The notes under the pieces: generated by a model
Database searches by the model: none
Told to the model about the DNA's origin: nothing
The model's input: the letters and a program-made list of their open reading frames with translations, nothing else
Made by a program: the position numbers and the translations under genes
Shown: positions 1 to 9,712 of the stretch, one piece after another
Position numbering within the stretch: position 1 is the first letter of the stretch
How the letters are laid out: the number at the start of each line of letters is the position of its first letter
From: Aciduliprofundum sp. MAR08-339
Lineage (GTDB): Archaea; Thermoplasmatota; Thermoplasmata; Thermoplasmatales; Aciduliprofundaceae
Direction of reading: 5' to 3'
Length of the DNA stretch: 64,000 nt
Assembly (NCBI RefSeq): GCF_000327505.1
Contig: NC_019942.1
Span: 62,001 to 126,000 of the forward strand

Positions 1-336
1 AGGCTAACTGTGAAATGCAACAGAAAACCCTCAGAAGATGAAATAAGGGAAATCGAATACCTTGCAAATGAGAAAATAAGGGAAAATGCACCCATAAAGG
101 TGTACACCCTTCCAAGGGAGGAGGCCGAACGATTATTCGGTGAAGAGATGTACGATCTTTTTCCGGTTCCTGAAAGCATAAAGGTTCTAAAAGTGGTCGA
201 GATAGAGGGCTGGAACGTCAATGCCTGCAACAAGGAGCACACAAAAACCACTGGCGAGGTTGGCTCAATAAAAATAAGAAAAACAAGATTCAGAAGGTCA
301 AAGGAACTCCTTGAGATAAGTTTCGATGTGGAGTGA
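1..336 (+). CDS. alaX: Alanyl-tRNA editing protein AlaX, C-terminal part (cut by window edge)
   Basis: The reading frame is open to the first base, so the N-terminus lies outside the window. The visible part (about 111 residues) matches the second half of AlaX / the ThrRS-AlaRS SAD domain, which hydrolyses mischarged Ser- or Gly-tRNA(Ala). The signature is the stretch [19 protein letters not shown] near the C-terminus, equivalent to the family's C-G-G-T-H-x-x-x-T-G-E-I-G zinc-ligand region; the Cys and His are kept but the usual GGT is NKE. The N-terminal HxxxH motif is not visible. A GTG at 10 is in frame but is unlikely to be the true start. Confidence 0.75.
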   Translation, partial: RLTVKCNRKPSEDEIREIEYLANEKIRENAPIKVYTLPREEAERLFGEEMYDLFPVPESIKVLKVVEIEGWNVNACNKEHTKTTGEVGSIKIRKTRFRRSKELLEISFDVE

Positions 337-351
337 AACTATTAAATATGG
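337..351 (+). promoter_or_regulatory. TATA-like promoter before the NCS2 permease
   Basis: AAACTATTAAATATG lies 30-40 bases upstream of the preferred permease start at 378 and fits an archaeal TATA element. Inference from sequence only. Confidence 0.4.
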
Positions 352-377
352 GATCGATATATTAAATGGGTGGATAC

Positions 378-1772
378 ATGAGTTGGTCTGAAAAACTGGA
401 CTCATATTTTAAAATTAGTGAACATGGCTCAACGGTGAGAACAGAGATTGTAGCAGGTTTCACCACCTTTATGACCATGGCATACATTATTTTCGTGAAC
501 CCCGCAATTTTGAGCCAGACTGGCATGCCCTTTGCCCCCCTCGTGACCACAACAGTACTGGCTTCTGCACTTGCCACTGTGATAATGGGCCTTTACGCAA
601 AAAAGCCCTACGCTCTGGCTCCGGGAATGGGTTTAAACGCGTATTTCACATACACTGTTGTAATCGCCATGGGCTACACCTGGCAAGTTGCCCTGGCAGC
701 GGTTTTCATTGAGGGTCTGATTTTCATCGCCCTTTCAGTGACCAAAGTTAGAACTTGGGTGGCAAACTCGTTCCCGACAAATCTAAAGTACTCAATAGGA
801 GCAGGCATAGGTCTTTTCCTCACATTCATAGGACTAAACAACGCGAGCATAATAAGGTACACGGCAGATAAACTCCTTCCAAACCACCAGGTAGTGGGTG
901 TGGTAATCTCAATGAACTACCTTAATCTACCCTCAGTGGCCATAGCACTGTTTGGAATCACCATAACCATAATATTTCTGGTGAACAGGATAAAGGGTGC
1001 ATTGCTATGGGGCATACTGAGCTCAACCGTGGCGGCGGTCATCTGGGCCTCCATAAGTCCATGGGCTGCATCCAATTTATATCCATCTGGATTCTCCCTA
1101 CCATCCTCACCGGTATCCCTTCCCGCATCAATTGCACCAATAGCACTGCATATGGACTTTGGCGGGCTTATGGCTGCCGGAGCTCTCGGGGTGATATTCG
1201 CATTTTTAATGGTGGATTTCTTTGATACACTTGGCACGGTAACGGGCCTGAGCGCGAAGGTCGGTGATCTGGATGAGAAGGGAAACATCCCAGAGAAACC
1301 ACTGACAAGAATGCTGCTAACAGACGCTTTGGGGACAACCTTCGGCGCACTTATGGGAACATCAACTGTAACAACATACATAGAGAGTGCAGCGGGTGTT
1401 GAGGAAGGAGGACGTACAGGACTAACAAGCGTTGTGGTTTCTCTGCTCTTCCTAACCGGATTGTTCATCACACCCATAATTGCCCTGGTTCCATCTGCCG
1501 CAACTGCACCTGCGTTGATACTCGTGGGCCTGTTCATGCTCTCAAACATGCGCAATGTGAATTTTGAGGACTACACAGAGTACATACCCGCGTTTATGAC
1601 CCTTATAGTGATGCCATTCACCTACAACATATCCAACGGCATAGGTGCAGGTATAATCGCATATGTGATAACAAAAATAGCGTCCAGGAGAGTCAGGGAG
1701 ATAAGCCCTCTGATGTACATTCTCGCCGTCATATTCGCCATATACTTCCTATGGCTCTACTGGCTCCACTAA
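378..1772 (+). CDS. NCS2-family purine/xanthine permease (AzgA/PbuG type)
   Basis: This 464-residue polytopic membrane protein imports a nucleobase such as hypoxanthine, guanine or adenine, probably with a proton. It opens with the family-typical region KISEHGSTVRTEIVAGFTTF and carries GMGLNAYFTY near residue 80 and FFDTLGTVTGLSAK near residue 285, both characteristic of the AzgA/GhxP/PbuG subgroup. Many hydrophobic segments cover the whole length. ATG 378 is preferred over ATG 366 because GGTGGAT lies just before it. It stands alone in a promoter-terminator unit. Exact substrate cannot be read from the sequence. Confidence 0.88.
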   Translation: MSWSEKLDSYFKISEHGSTVRTEIVAGFTTFMTMAYIIFVNPAILSQTGMPFAPLVTTTVLASALATVIMGLYAKKPYALAPGMGLNAYFTYTVVIAMGYTWQVALAAVFIEGLIFIALSVTKVRTWVANSFPTNLKYSIGAGIGLFLTFIGLNNASIIRYTADKLLPNHQVVGVVISMNYLNLPSVAIALFGITITIIFLVNRIKGALLWGILSSTVAAVIWASISPWAASNLYPSGFSLPSSPVSLPASIAPIALHMDFGGLMAAGALGVIFAFLMVDFFDTLGTVTGLSAKVGDLDEKGNIPEKPLTRMLLTDALGTTFGALMGTSTVTTYIESAAGVEEGGRTGLTSVVVSLLFLTGLFITPIIALVPSAATAPALILVGLFMLSNMRNVNFEDYTEYIPAFMTLIVMPFTYNISNGIGAGIIAYVITKIASRRVREISPLMYILAVIFAIYFLWLYWLH

Positions 1773-1788
1773 TTTTTCCCTTTTTTGC
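1771..1788 (+). terminator. T-rich terminator after the permease
   Basis: Two T-runs (TTTTT and TTTTTT) follow the permease stop codon directly, as expected for intrinsic termination by archaeal RNA polymerase. Confidence 0.45.
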
Positions 1789-1821
1789 AAAAATTTTTAA
1801 GGCAAAATCCAATCTTCCGGT

Positions 1822-3012
1822 ATGTTCAATCCCCTCGTATTCCACGGAAATCAGGGTGCAAAGGATATGATGTGCAAGATTGGTGTGAGCAAGGAGGGCA
1901 CAGAAATAATGGACAAAAAATCTAGATTCTTCATTCTGAAACTTGAGAATCTTCCACTCAAAGGTGCCCTACTTTTGAAGCAGGAGGCTCTGGCGGCGGG
2001 TATGGAATGTGCCTTACCCTGGTGCACCGCAGCCCTCAACTGCGAGGAGACGGATGCCGTTCTTTTCGGCACAGAGAGGCAGTTTGAGATTCTCATGGAG
2101 AAGATGAAATTACAGCCTTTCAAGGGCAAAACCATTGCGGAGGAGATGCACAGCGCCATTGAAAATTTTCAGAGAGAAAAATATACCATAAGGGCCAGAG
2201 AGTACAGAGTCTCAATACCACCAACAAAAATAATGGGCATACTCAATGTCACTCCCAATTCCTTCTCTGATGGGGGCAAGTACCTTGATGTGAATAGCGC
2301 CGTGTCCCGGGCCAGGGAAATGGTCAGAGAGGGAGTGGACATAATTGATGTTGGAGGTGAATCCTCACGCCCATTCTCCGAGCCAGTGAGTGAAGAAGAG
2401 GAACTCAGAAGGATCATTCCGGTAATTGAAGAACTGGAAGATATCAAGGTACCAGTATCTGTGGATACCTACAAGCCTAAAGTGGCAGAGGAGGCTCTCA
2501 AGAGGGGGGCAAGCATGGTCAACGACATATACGGGCTGAGAAAAGAGGGAATGGCGAAGGTTGTGGCAGATTATGACGCTGCCGTGGTTATTATGCATAT
2601 GAAGGGTGAGCCAAAGAACATGCAGAGAAATCCATACTACGAGGACACGATTGGGGAAATTGCAAAATTTCTGCGGGATAGAGTTGAATTTGCCCTCAGA
2701 TATGGAATAGAGGAGGACAGGATAATAATTGATCCTGGAATTGGGTTCGGCAAGAGGGTTGAGGATAATCTCCGCATATTGAAGTACATCTCTGCCTTCA
2801 AATCCCTGGGCTTTCCCATTCTCTTAGGCGCATCCAGAAAAAGTTACATGGGTAAACTCTTCAATCTGGATGTGCAGGACAGATTGGAAACCACGCTGGC
2901 CAGCGATGTTATGGCGGTTATGGGTGGAGCATCTATAATCAGGATCCACGATGTTAAGGAAAATGTTAGGGCCATAAGAATGGTGGAGAAAATCATGGAA
3001 GTGGGAATATGA
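1822..3012 (+). CDS. folP: Dihydropteroate synthase (FolP family, archaeal long form)
   Basis: The C-terminal two thirds (from about residue 135) is a complete DHPS TIM barrel: MGILNVTPNSFSDGG, GGESSRP, SVDTYKP, DPGIGFGK, GASRK and the final RIHDV are all present. DHPS condenses dihydropterin pyrophosphate with an aminobenzoate-type partner for folate or methanopterin-type C1 carriers. The first ~130 residues form an extra N-terminal domain seen in archaeal homologues, whose role is unknown. A TATA-like AATTTTTAAG about 25 bases upstream supports a leaderless ATG at 1822. The next gene overlaps the stop by ATGA. Confidence 0.9.
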   Translation: MFNPLVFHGNQGAKDMMCKIGVSKEGTEIMDKKSRFFILKLENLPLKGALLLKQEALAAGMECALPWCTAALNCEETDAVLFGTERQFEILMEKMKLQPFKGKTIAEEMHSAIENFQREKYTIRAREYRVSIPPTKIMGILNVTPNSFSDGGKYLDVNSAVSRAREMVREGVDIIDVGGESSRPFSEPVSEEEELRRIIPVIEELEDIKVPVSVDTYKPKVAEEALKRGASMVNDIYGLRKEGMAKVVADYDAAVVIMHMKGEPKNMQRNPYYEDTIGEIAKFLRDRVEFALRYGIEEDRIIIDPGIGFGKRVEDNLRILKYISAFKSLGFPILLGASRKSYMGKLFNLDVQDRLETTLASDVMAVMGGASIIRIHDVKENVRAIRMVEKIMEVGI

Positions 3013-3500
3013 GGCTGCCCTGGCAATGCCCCACATGCTATGCAGAACTGGGTGATAAGAGTTATGCAAAAATGCTCACCTGCCCTTACTGCGGCTCTCT
3101 GCTCATCGTGAACGGGAAAAACAAGAAATTTTTCAGAGTGCCAAGAGGCAGAGGATGGTATTACTTCTCAAAAATGCCCATGCCCGGATACATAAAATTT
3201 GGAGAATACGAGGAGGCATATGTTTACAAGGAAGAAAAATGGTTTCTCGTAAGAGATGATGGAGTTTATGAGATGCAAGGTATTGCGCATGAGTTTGAGG
3301 GAAAAATGGTGGAAGTAGGAAAAGTGAAGTACATATGGGGAGAGATTCCATTTGTTGCACCCCCCGGGAGCTTGGTAAAAACTGCTAAAAATGGCCACAT
3401 CTTGGCCAAAATTGCACCCAGAGAGACCCTACTCTTTATCAAGAGTGAGGAGAAATTCCCTGACATTTCCGTGAAACTCCTCCAGGGTACCCATGTTTAG
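3009..3500 (+). CDS. Zinc-ribbon protein, DUF4178-like
   Basis: 163 residues. The N-terminus has two CxxC knuckles (CPTC at 7-10, CPYC at 25-28), forming a zinc ribbon. The remainder alternates short beta-strands with aromatic residues (EEAYVYKEEKWFLVRDDG, then GEIPFVAPPGS), reminiscent of DUF4178; that family assignment is tentative. The start overlaps the folP stop (ATGA), so the two are probably co-translated. Its last 72 bases overlap the opposing UPF0200 gene, an unusually long tail-to-tail overlap. Function unknown. Confidence 0.7.
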   Translation: MRLPWQCPTCYAELGDKSYAKMLTCPYCGSLLIVNGKNKKFFRVPRGRGWYYFSKMPMPGYIKFGEYEEAYVYKEEKWFLVRDDGVYEMQGIAHEFEGKMVEVGKVKYIWGEIPFVAPPGSLVKTAKNGHILAKIAPRETLLFIKSEEKFPDISVKLLQGTHV

Positions 3501-3971
3501 AAGCATGTGATCCGAAAGGGCGAACACATTTCCAAGTCCCCATTGAAGTTCTCTCATCTCCCTGCGGACAAACTCATCCCATGTACGCACATCATCTTTT
3601 CTGCCCCTATGCAGAATCCTCTCAAATCTGACCTTTCTGGGGGCAAATATACCCACAAGGTGCACCTCCTCTCCAAGTTCTCCTTTAAACACTTCAACCT
3701 CCTCAATGCATCTGACCCCATCAATGAGGATTTTTCTGCTCCCCTTTATCTTCTCCAAAGTTCTCCAAGCCCAGACATCAATACCATGCATTTCCCTCTC
3801 CTCATGTGCAATTTTTCCCACTATTTCATCCCTCAACTCAAACCCAAGGGATGATACGTGTTCGCGCACAACATCACCCATCCTAACAACATCATAACCC
3901 ATCTGAATTGCGACTTTCACAAACTCTTCCTTCCCTGCACCTGGCATACCAACAAGGAGAATAACCGGCAT
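3429..3971 (-). CDS. UPF0200 / dephospho-CoA-kinase-like NTPase
   Basis: 180 residues beginning almost directly with a P-loop, GMPGAGKEEF (residues 8-17), typical of nucleoside/adenylate-kinase-like folds. The later DGVRC and the R-rich RFERILHRGRKDD segment match archaeal UPF0200 proteins, annotated as dephospho-CoA kinase-like but of unproven function. Its 3' end runs 72 bases into the DUF4178-like gene on the other strand. A short AT-rich gap separates it from the divergent gene at 4079. Confidence 0.75.
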   Translation of the reverse strand: MPVILLVGMPGAGKEEFVKVAIQMGYDVVRMGDVVREHVSSLGFELRDEIVGKIAHEEREMHGIDVWAWRTLEKIKGSRKILIDGVRCIEEVEVFKGELGEEVHLVGIFAPRKVRFERILHRGRKDDVRTWDEFVRREMRELQWGLGNVFALSDHMLLNMGTLEEFHGNVREFLLTLDKE

Positions 3972-4043
3972 AGTAGAGAATTCACGATGGGTTATTTAAT
4001 CCTATTGCTTCTCCCATGATTCTCATCAAGAAGATTCAGAACG

Positions 4044-4056
4044 ATTAATATAAATA
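4044..4056 (+). promoter_or_regulatory. TATA box for leaderless GTG gene
   Basis: GATTAATATAAAT lies about 25 bases before GTG 4079, so the transcript is expected to begin at or next to that codon. Confidence 0.5.
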
Positions 4057-4078
4057 ATTCTCCGTAAAATCATTCACC

Positions 4079-4543
4079 GTGGCCACCATTGAGGAGATCA
4101 GAGAGGATTTCATATACGTGTACTTGGTTGAGTTGGCATTCTTAATTTCACTTATTTTCAATTTTGCATACCTCAATTTGTGGAACGAAGTAATACTCTA
4201 CTCACTTATATTCTGGGCAATATTCATGTTTGAAGACAAAGTAATGAAGTCACTTACCCTCCAGAAAACTAGAGATCTGAAGAGGATTTTTGAACTTATA
4301 AACAGGTGGAAAAGGTACTCAAAGATTGGCATCGCATTTTACCTCTCCCTGATGATAGTGCTTTCAAGCTGGGGAATAATCGCCTACATCTCAAGGTATG
4401 TGCAGATAGAAGCAATAAAAATAATAGTGGAGATTCTTCCATTCTACATTGCAATTTACGTGGGCTGGCTCATATCATTAACCTACATAAAGTCCAGGTA
4501 CACAAAATTGGTGCTCTATCTCCTCAAAAAGAGAAGAAGTTAG
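4079..4543 (+). CDS. Small multi-pass membrane protein, unknown function
   Basis: 154 residues with four hydrophobic segments (about residues 15-35, 38-52, 80-105 and 115-135) separated by a basic loop (KTRDLKRIFELINRWKRY) and ending in a KKRRS tail. No family recognised. The GTG start is supported by the TATA box about 25 bases upstream, implying a leaderless mRNA. It converges with the MscS gene and overlaps its end by 4 bases. Confidence 0.6.
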   Translation: MATIEEIREDFIYVYLVELAFLISLIFNFAYLNLWNEVILYSLIFWAIFMFEDKVMKSLTLQKTRDLKRIFELINRWKRYSKIGIAFYLSLMIVLSSWGIIAYISRYVQIEAIKIIVEILPFYIAIYVGWLISLTYIKSRYTKLVLYLLKKRRS

Positions 4544-5994
4544 GAGTTTGGCCTTACTGGCTTTATGTGCACATCCACCTGTGGGAACGGTATCTCTATG
4601 CCCTCCTTTCTGAAACGGTTCACTATCTCCTGCCTAATCTCACTGGGCACCTCCCACTGCTTCATAACATCCTCAATCCAAACGTAGAGGGAAAAATTCA
4701 AACTTGATGAGCCAAATTCTCTGAATATGACCTGTGGTTCATACTCGCCTCCACGCATAACTCCTGGATGGGATAGGGCTATATCCTTCAGCACATGGAT
4801 AACCTTTGAAACATCACTTCCGTATGACACGCCCACATCTATACGAACCTTCATCCTGTTGTTTGGCCTATTGAAATTGATTATATTCTGGGCGGCAAGT
4901 TTACTGTTGGGCACGAAAACAACGGTGTTTGAGAATATCTCGTAGAGCCTCGTGCTTCTAACACCCACATCCAGCACACGATAAACTCCATCACTATCCT
5001 CAAGCATGATCAAATCTCCAATTCTGAAGGCTTTATCGATAAGAATGTGCAATCCAGAGAAAAAATTACCCAAGGTTTGCTGGGCTGCAAGACCCAACAC
5101 TATGCCCGCAATGCCCATACTTGCCAGAAGAACACTGACATTCACTCCCATTACCTGCAGGATCATCAACCCACCGAGGGTTCCTATGGTAACAATGCCG
5201 AGTTTCTCAAGTATAGGTATGAGAACGTTTTCCAGATCTCCACGCTTACCCTTAGAGAGATGGAACATATAACGGATAACTATGTCCTTGAAGAATCTGT
5301 AAGCCAGCCATGTGACTATGACAACCACTATTATGTTGTAAATCTCGATGATCAGAGGGAACAACCAATTTAAAGGGGACAAAGTAAGAAGTGCTGTGGT
5401 GAGTCCGTAAGATATCACCCATACGGTAATAGGTTTATGCAGGATCTCCACTATGATATCATCCAACTCCGTCTTTGTTATCTTTGCAATTTTCTTTAGA
5501 TAAGGGAACACAATGTAGAGGATCAACGTTATTATGACCCAGGTAAGAATAACATTGAGAAATGTGGCCCAGTACCCGAAACTCGCAGGCCAGGGTATTT
5601 CAAAAAGATAAAAGGGCGTTGAAAGAAAGGAAACATGTAGGGAGTAAATGTACCTCACAACCTCTCCATTTTCATCGTAAACAGAAACTTCAAATGGTAA
5701 ATTGAAGTCACTAACACCGTAACTCTTGGGTGCCCTTAAGTGGATTTTCACCACCTGAGAACCCATGGAATGTATTATGCCGTTGGAGGGAGTAACATTG
5801 ATCTTCCAGCCATTGATCTGTGGAGAATTTATCACAAAAAACACCGATTCATTGCGTGTATTCACAATAGAAAAGCTCAGGCTCACTTCCTCACCACCTC
5901 TCAATTTAACACTGCCCGAAGAGGGCAACACCTGAGCCGTGGCAAGGGGCAAAATAACGATCAGCAACAGCACAATTGCAACAGTTCCTCTCAT
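4540..5994 (-). CDS. MscS-family mechanosensitive channel with extracytoplasmic N-terminal domain
   Basis: 484 residues. A signal peptide (residues 1-20, ending LATAQ) is followed by a beta-rich outer domain of about 100 residues ([17 protein letters not shown]...), several membrane segments, and the MscS pore helix and beta domain near residues 270-330 ([23 protein letters not shown], then RIGDLI). The C-terminal alpha/beta domain ends KPVRPNS. It should release osmolytes under hypo-osmotic stress. The exported N-terminal sandwich is an addition to the minimal MscS and may sense surface or ligand. TATA-like TATAAAAAG follows the operator-free upstream region. Confidence 0.88.
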   Translation of the reverse strand: MRGTVAIVLLLIVILPLATAQVLPSSGSVKLRGGEEVSLSFSIVNTRNESVFFVINSPQINGWKINVTPSNGIIHSMGSQVVKIHLRAPKSYGVSDFNLPFEVSVYDENGEVVRYIYSLHVSFLSTPFYLFEIPWPASFGYWATFLNVILTWVIITLILYIVFPYLKKIAKITKTELDDIIVEILHKPITVWVISYGLTTALLTLSPLNWLFPLIIEIYNIIVVVIVTWLAYRFFKDIVIRYMFHLSKGKRGDLENVLIPILEKLGIVTIGTLGGLMILQVMGVNVSVLLASMGIAGIVLGLAAQQTLGNFFSGLHILIDKAFRIGDLIMLEDSDGVYRVLDVGVRSTRLYEIFSNTVVFVPNSKLAAQNIINFNRPNNRMKVRIDVGVSYGSDVSKVIHVLKDIALSHPGVMRGGEYEPQVIFREFGSSSLNFSLYVWIEDVMKQWEVPSEIRQEIVNRFRKEGIEIPFPQVDVHIKPVRPNS

Positions 5995-6030
5995 TCAAAG
6001 GGCATATATAAAAAAGAGTATAAAAAGTTA

Positions 6031-8085
6031 TCACAGAAGCAAAAATAGGGGCGCAAGAAGCAGGGATACTATACTCATCAGCTTGATCAGTATGTTTAGA
6101 GACGGCCCCGCCGTATCCTTGAGAGGATCTCCCACAGTGTCTCCCACAACTGCTGCCTTGTGGGCATCGCTTCCCTTGCCTCCAAAATTACCCTTTTCAA
6201 TGAACTTCTTAGCGTTATCCCAGGCACCTCCAGCATTGGCCATGTAAATTGCCAACAGGAATCCGGATGCGATGGACCCGGCCAGTAGCCCTCCAACCGC
6301 CCTAGGGCCAAGACCTGGCGTTATGCCCACCACTATCGGAACTATTATTGCAAGCAGTGTTGGAACTATCATCTTTCTTATGGCAGCCCTTGTGGATATA
6401 TCTATGCACTTCTCGTACTCCGGTGTGGCCTTGCCCTCCATTATACCCGGAATCTCCCTGAACTGACGGCGAACCTCATTAACCATATTCTCAGCAGCAT
6501 GACCAACGGCAAGGAGGGCAAGGGCGCTAAAGAGGAATGGCATCAATGCACCTATGAATATGCCCACCATCACCGAGGGATTGGCAAGATCAATTACTAT
6601 TTTCTGCCCAAGTCCCTCAAGGGTCTGGTTGTAGGTGGCAAAAAGAGCCAGAGCAGTGAGTGCGGCAGAACCTATGGCAAACCCCTTACCTATAGCGGCT
6701 GTGGTATTGCCCACCGCATCAAGTTCTTCGGCACGTTCTCTAACATTTTTACCGAGATTCGCCATTTCCGCAATGCCCGCCGCGTTATCTGCCACCGGAC
6801 CGTAGGTATCCATGCTCAGGGTCATTCCAAGGGTGCTGAGCATACCCACAGCAGCTATGGCTATGCCGTAAAGATCCGCAAGAATGTATGCTATGATTAT
6901 TGCCACAGAGATGGATAGAACTGGAATCACCGTGCTGAGCATTCCTATGGACATTCCTGTTATGAGATTTGTAGCCGCACCCGTTGTGCTCGCCTTTGCA
7001 ATATCCCTTGTGGGTTTGTACCTGTCAGAGGTGTAGTACTCGGTGGAAAAACCTATGATTATTCCCGCAATGAGCCCGGAAACAAGGGCAACAAACATAT
7101 TGTACCAGGGCACAACCTTCCCAATGGATACAAACTTGTAATCTCCGTTGAGGTACATAACCACAAATGCAAGAAGGATCATAACTATGGAACTGGTGAT
7201 GACTCCGCTGTTCATGGCCTTTGAGGGATCCTTGTTTCTCAGCATAACAACCACGGATATGCCAATGAAGGAGGAAATTATTCCTATTGCAGCGAGCAAA
7301 AGGGGCAAGAAAACAATGGCGGTGTTTAGTGCTGAGAAAAGAATTCCTATGGCGATTGCAGAGATTATTGAATCCACATAACTCTCAAAAAGATCGGCAC
7401 CCATTCCCGCAACATCACCAACGTTGTCTCCAACGTTATCGGCTATGACAGCTGGGTTACGGGGATCGTCCTCAGGTATTCCCGCCTCAATTTTACCCAC
7501 AAGATCAGCACCAACATCCGCCGCCTTGGTGTATATACCTCCCCCAACCCTGGCAAATAGGGCGATGGAGCTCGCTCCAAAACCGAAACCGAAAAGAATG
7601 TTTGAAAGCCCCTGGGGATCCACAACATTGAATATGAGGTAAATCGCACTAACACCAAAAAGTCCGAGCCCCACAACGGTTAGACCCATCACAGAGCCTG
7701 ATGAGAAGGCAACCTTCAATCCAGAGTGCATATCCTTTTCAACAGCCTTGGCAGCCCGAACATTTGCAAGGGTAGCTATGCGCATACCCACATTTCCTGA
7801 AAGAGCTGAGAATATGGCACCAACCACAAATCCCACGGGTGTGTACGGGCTCACTCCACCGTTCTTGATGAAACTGAGAAGGTACAGAAACACTGCAACC
7901 ACTATGATGTACACCGAAAGATACCTGTACTCCCTGTTAAGAAATGTCATTGCACCTTTTCTTATGTATCCGGCAATTTCAACCATCCTGCCCTCGCCCT
8001 GGTCCTGTTTTCTAACATAAAGGGCAAATACAAAGGCAACGAGCAGGGATAGCAAACCTACACCCAAAGCAATGTACTCTATCAT
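6031..8085 (-). CDS. hppA: Membrane-bound ion-translocating pyrophosphatase, K+-dependent type
   Basis: 684 residues, about 16 membrane helices. The substrate region near residues 190-240 includes [29 protein letters not shown] and [11 protein letters not shown]; a second acidic cluster near the C-terminus reads [19 protein letters not shown]. The [10 protein letters not shown] segment has Ala at the position where K+-independent enzymes carry Lys, so this is K+-dependent (family rule). Whether H+ or Na+ is pumped cannot be decided here. ATG 8085 is chosen over GTG 8094 because that GTG lies inside the ribosome site GGGTGA. Single-gene unit. Confidence 0.93.
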   Translation of the reverse strand: MIEYIALGVGLLSLLVAFVFALYVRKQDQGEGRMVEIAGYIRKGAMTFLNREYRYLSVYIIVVAVFLYLLSFIKNGGVSPYTPVGFVVGAIFSALSGNVGMRIATLANVRAAKAVEKDMHSGLKVAFSSGSVMGLTVVGLGLFGVSAIYLIFNVVDPQGLSNILFGFGFGASSIALFARVGGGIYTKAADVGADLVGKIEAGIPEDDPRNPAVIADNVGDNVGDVAGMGADLFESYVDSIISAIAIGILFSALNTAIVFLPLLLAAIGIISSFIGISVVVMLRNKDPSKAMNSGVITSSIVMILLAFVVMYLNGDYKFVSIGKVVPWYNMFVALVSGLIAGIIIGFSTEYYTSDRYKPTRDIAKASTTGAATNLITGMSIGMLSTVIPVLSISVAIIIAYILADLYGIAIAAVGMLSTLGMTLSMDTYGPVADNAAGIAEMANLGKNVRERAEELDAVGNTTAAIGKGFAIGSAALTALALFATYNQTLEGLGQKIVIDLANPSVMVGIFIGALMPFLFSALALLAVGHAAENMVNEVRRQFREIPGIMEGKATPEYEKCIDISTRAAIRKMIVPTLLAIIVPIVVGITPGLGPRAVGGLLAGSIASGFLLAIYMANAGGAWDNAKKFIEKGNFGGKGSDAHKAAVVGDTVGDPLKDTAGPSLNILIKLMSIVSLLLAPLFLLL

Positions 8086-8167
8086 CTCTCTCACCCTTCA
8101 AATTTTGAGGCAAATTAACTTTCAATTATTAAAATTTTGCCCTATTTATTTTGCTCCATTTTCAGCA

Positions 8168-8180
8168 ATGCATATATATT
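8168..8180 (+). promoter_or_regulatory. TATA box for the DUF134 gene
   Basis: ATGCATATATATTAAG places a strong TATA element about 25-30 bases before ATG 8201, consistent with leaderless transcription. Confidence 0.5.
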
Positions 8181-8200
8181 AAGTCGCATTTGTGTAAATA

Positions 8201-8515
8201 ATGAGAGGATATGGCCGTCGTGGCAGGAGACGTGGGCCAAGGTGGATCTCCTACGTGCCTCCCGTAAGCACCTACGCACCAATGGGAATGCCATACACAA
8301 AGAGCATTGTCCTAACGTATTCAGAACTTGAAGCCCTGAGGCTCGTGGATGTGGAAGGATTGACCCAGGAGGAGGCTGCTGCAAGGATGGGTATTTCCCG
8401 AAAAACGCTGTGGAACGATTTGAAGAGCGGAAGGAAAAAAATAGTTGAAGCCCTGCTATACGGCTGGAACATAGAGATAAGAGGAGGAGAAAATTACTAC
8501 GTGAGACAGGATTAA
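8201..8515 (+). CDS. DUF134 (UPF0251) helix-turn-helix DNA-binding protein
   Basis: 104 residues. An Arg/Gly-rich N-terminus (RGYGRRGRRRG) is followed by ELEALRLVDVEGLTQEEAA and a sigma-like helix-turn-helix RMGISRKTLWNDLKSGRKKI (about residues 60-85), the DUF134 signature. These are predicted transcription regulators; the target is unknown. It precedes the PhoU/RCK_C pair by 40 bases and could control it. Confidence 0.82.
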   Translation: MRGYGRRGRRRGPRWISYVPPVSTYAPMGMPYTKSIVLTYSELEALRLVDVEGLTQEEAAARMGISRKTLWNDLKSGRKKIVEALLYGWNIEIRGGENYYVRQD

Positions 8516-8555
8516 GGCGAAAACATTATATCTTTTAATTTTCTTCGCACCAATA

Positions 8556-9128
8556 ATGGAGAATGTCAAGGATTTGCTCGTGGAAATAAAGGAAAAATCG
8601 GAACTCATCGTGGATCTCGCCTATTCTGCCGTAATCCTAGACAGCAAGGATCTGGCAAAGGAAGTTGAAAGCTTAGAGAAAGAAATTGAAGAGCTCACCT
8701 ATAAGATAAGAATCCTCACCATGCTGGCAGCTAACACTCCTGATGAGGCAGAACAACTTGCAGGCATTTTGCAGATGGCCGATTCATCCAAAAATCTGGC
8801 CAATGCGGCGGCTGATATAGCATATCTCCTTGATCTTGACATAACGGCAAGACCGTTTCTCCCAAGTTTGTTCCTGAAGGCCGATGAAAAAATCCATGTT
8901 GTGAGGGTGTATCCAAATTCAAGCATAGTGAACAGAACACTCGGAGATCTAAAGGTGGAAGTTGAGAGCGGTGTGCGAATAATAGCCATAAAGAGGGGAC
9001 GTAGCTGGATTTACGACCCAGAGGATGATGTTAGGATCAAGAGCGAGGATTTGCTCATAGTCAGGGGCACTGAGGACGGATACGAGTTCCTGGATAGGGT
9101 TGCAAGGGGTGAAGAGTCATGGGACTAG
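8556..9128 (+). CDS. PhoU-like + RCK_C (TrkA-C) domain protein, paralogue 1
   Basis: 190 residues. Residues 1-90 are helical and PhoU-like; residues 110-185 fit the TrkA-C/RCK_C regulatory domain (HVVRVYPNSSIVNRTLGDL, then GVRIIAIKRG, then DLLIVRGTEDG). RCK_C domains bind small ligands such as cyclic dinucleotides or K+ and gate cation transporters. No transporter gene is adjacent. The next gene is a paralogue overlapping by 10 bases, so they probably form a heteromeric pair. Confidence 0.85.
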   Translation: MENVKDLLVEIKEKSELIVDLAYSAVILDSKDLAKEVESLEKEIEELTYKIRILTMLAANTPDEAEQLAGILQMADSSKNLANAAADIAYLLDLDITARPFLPSLFLKADEKIHVVRVYPNSSIVNRTLGDLKVEVESGVRIIAIKRGRSWIYDPEDDVRIKSEDLLIVRGTEDGYEFLDRVARGEESWD

Positions 9129-9688
9129 GTGAGAAACTAATCCAGATGAAGAACATATCAGAACTTATGGTTGACCTTGCCTACTCTGCCCTCATATTCA
9201 ACAACAAGGAAATTGCAGAGGAGGTGAAATATTTAGAGGAAAAAATCGATGAAAGTTATTATCACCTTGAGGAGGAGGCAATAAAGCAGGCGATCGAGGA
9301 GAAAAATCCCTATGCTGCGCTGATTCTAATAAGACTTGCAACAAGCATCGAGGCAATTTCAGATTCTGCGGTACAGATTGCAGATGTTGTTCTGCGCGAC
9401 ATTGAACCCCATCCAATCATAAGGGAGAGCATAAGGGAGAGCGATGTGACCATCACCCGCGCCAGGGTAAGAGAGGGGAGCATCCTCGCAAACAGAACCC
9501 TGGGCGATCTTAATCTGGCAAGCGAGACGGGAATGTGGATTATAGCAATTAAGAGAGGTAAAAACTGGATCTTCGGGCCCACTGAAAATACAAAAATACT
9601 TCCAGGAGACATTTTACTCGCAAAGGGACCCATAGAGGGAGTCAGGCATTTCATAAAACTATGCAAGGGCGAGGATAAGAAACTTTAA
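9119..9688 (+). CDS. PhoU-like + RCK_C domain protein, paralogue 2
   Basis: 189 residues with the same layout as its upstream partner: helical PhoU-like half (SELMVDLAYSALIFNNKEIAEEV) and RCK_C half (GSILANRTLGDL, MWIIAIKRGKNWIFGP, GDILLAKGPIEG). The start is set by GGGTGA a few bases before ATG 9119, inside the preceding gene. Translational coupling implies equimolar production. The partner transporter is unidentified. Confidence 0.85.
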   Translation: MGLGEKLIQMKNISELMVDLAYSALIFNNKEIAEEVKYLEEKIDESYYHLEEEAIKQAIEEKNPYAALILIRLATSIEAISDSAVQIADVVLRDIEPHPIIRESIRESDVTITRARVREGSILANRTLGDLNLASETGMWIIAIKRGKNWIFGPTENTKILPGDILLAKGPIEGVRHFIKLCKGEDKKL

Positions 9689-9712
9689 ATAGGTTGCCCA
9701 ATAACCACAAGG

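Noticed and set aside
917-1555. 212-residue minus-strand ORF inside the NCS2 permease
   Set aside because: Antisense shadow of a clear permease gene; composition and lack of motifs argue against coding.
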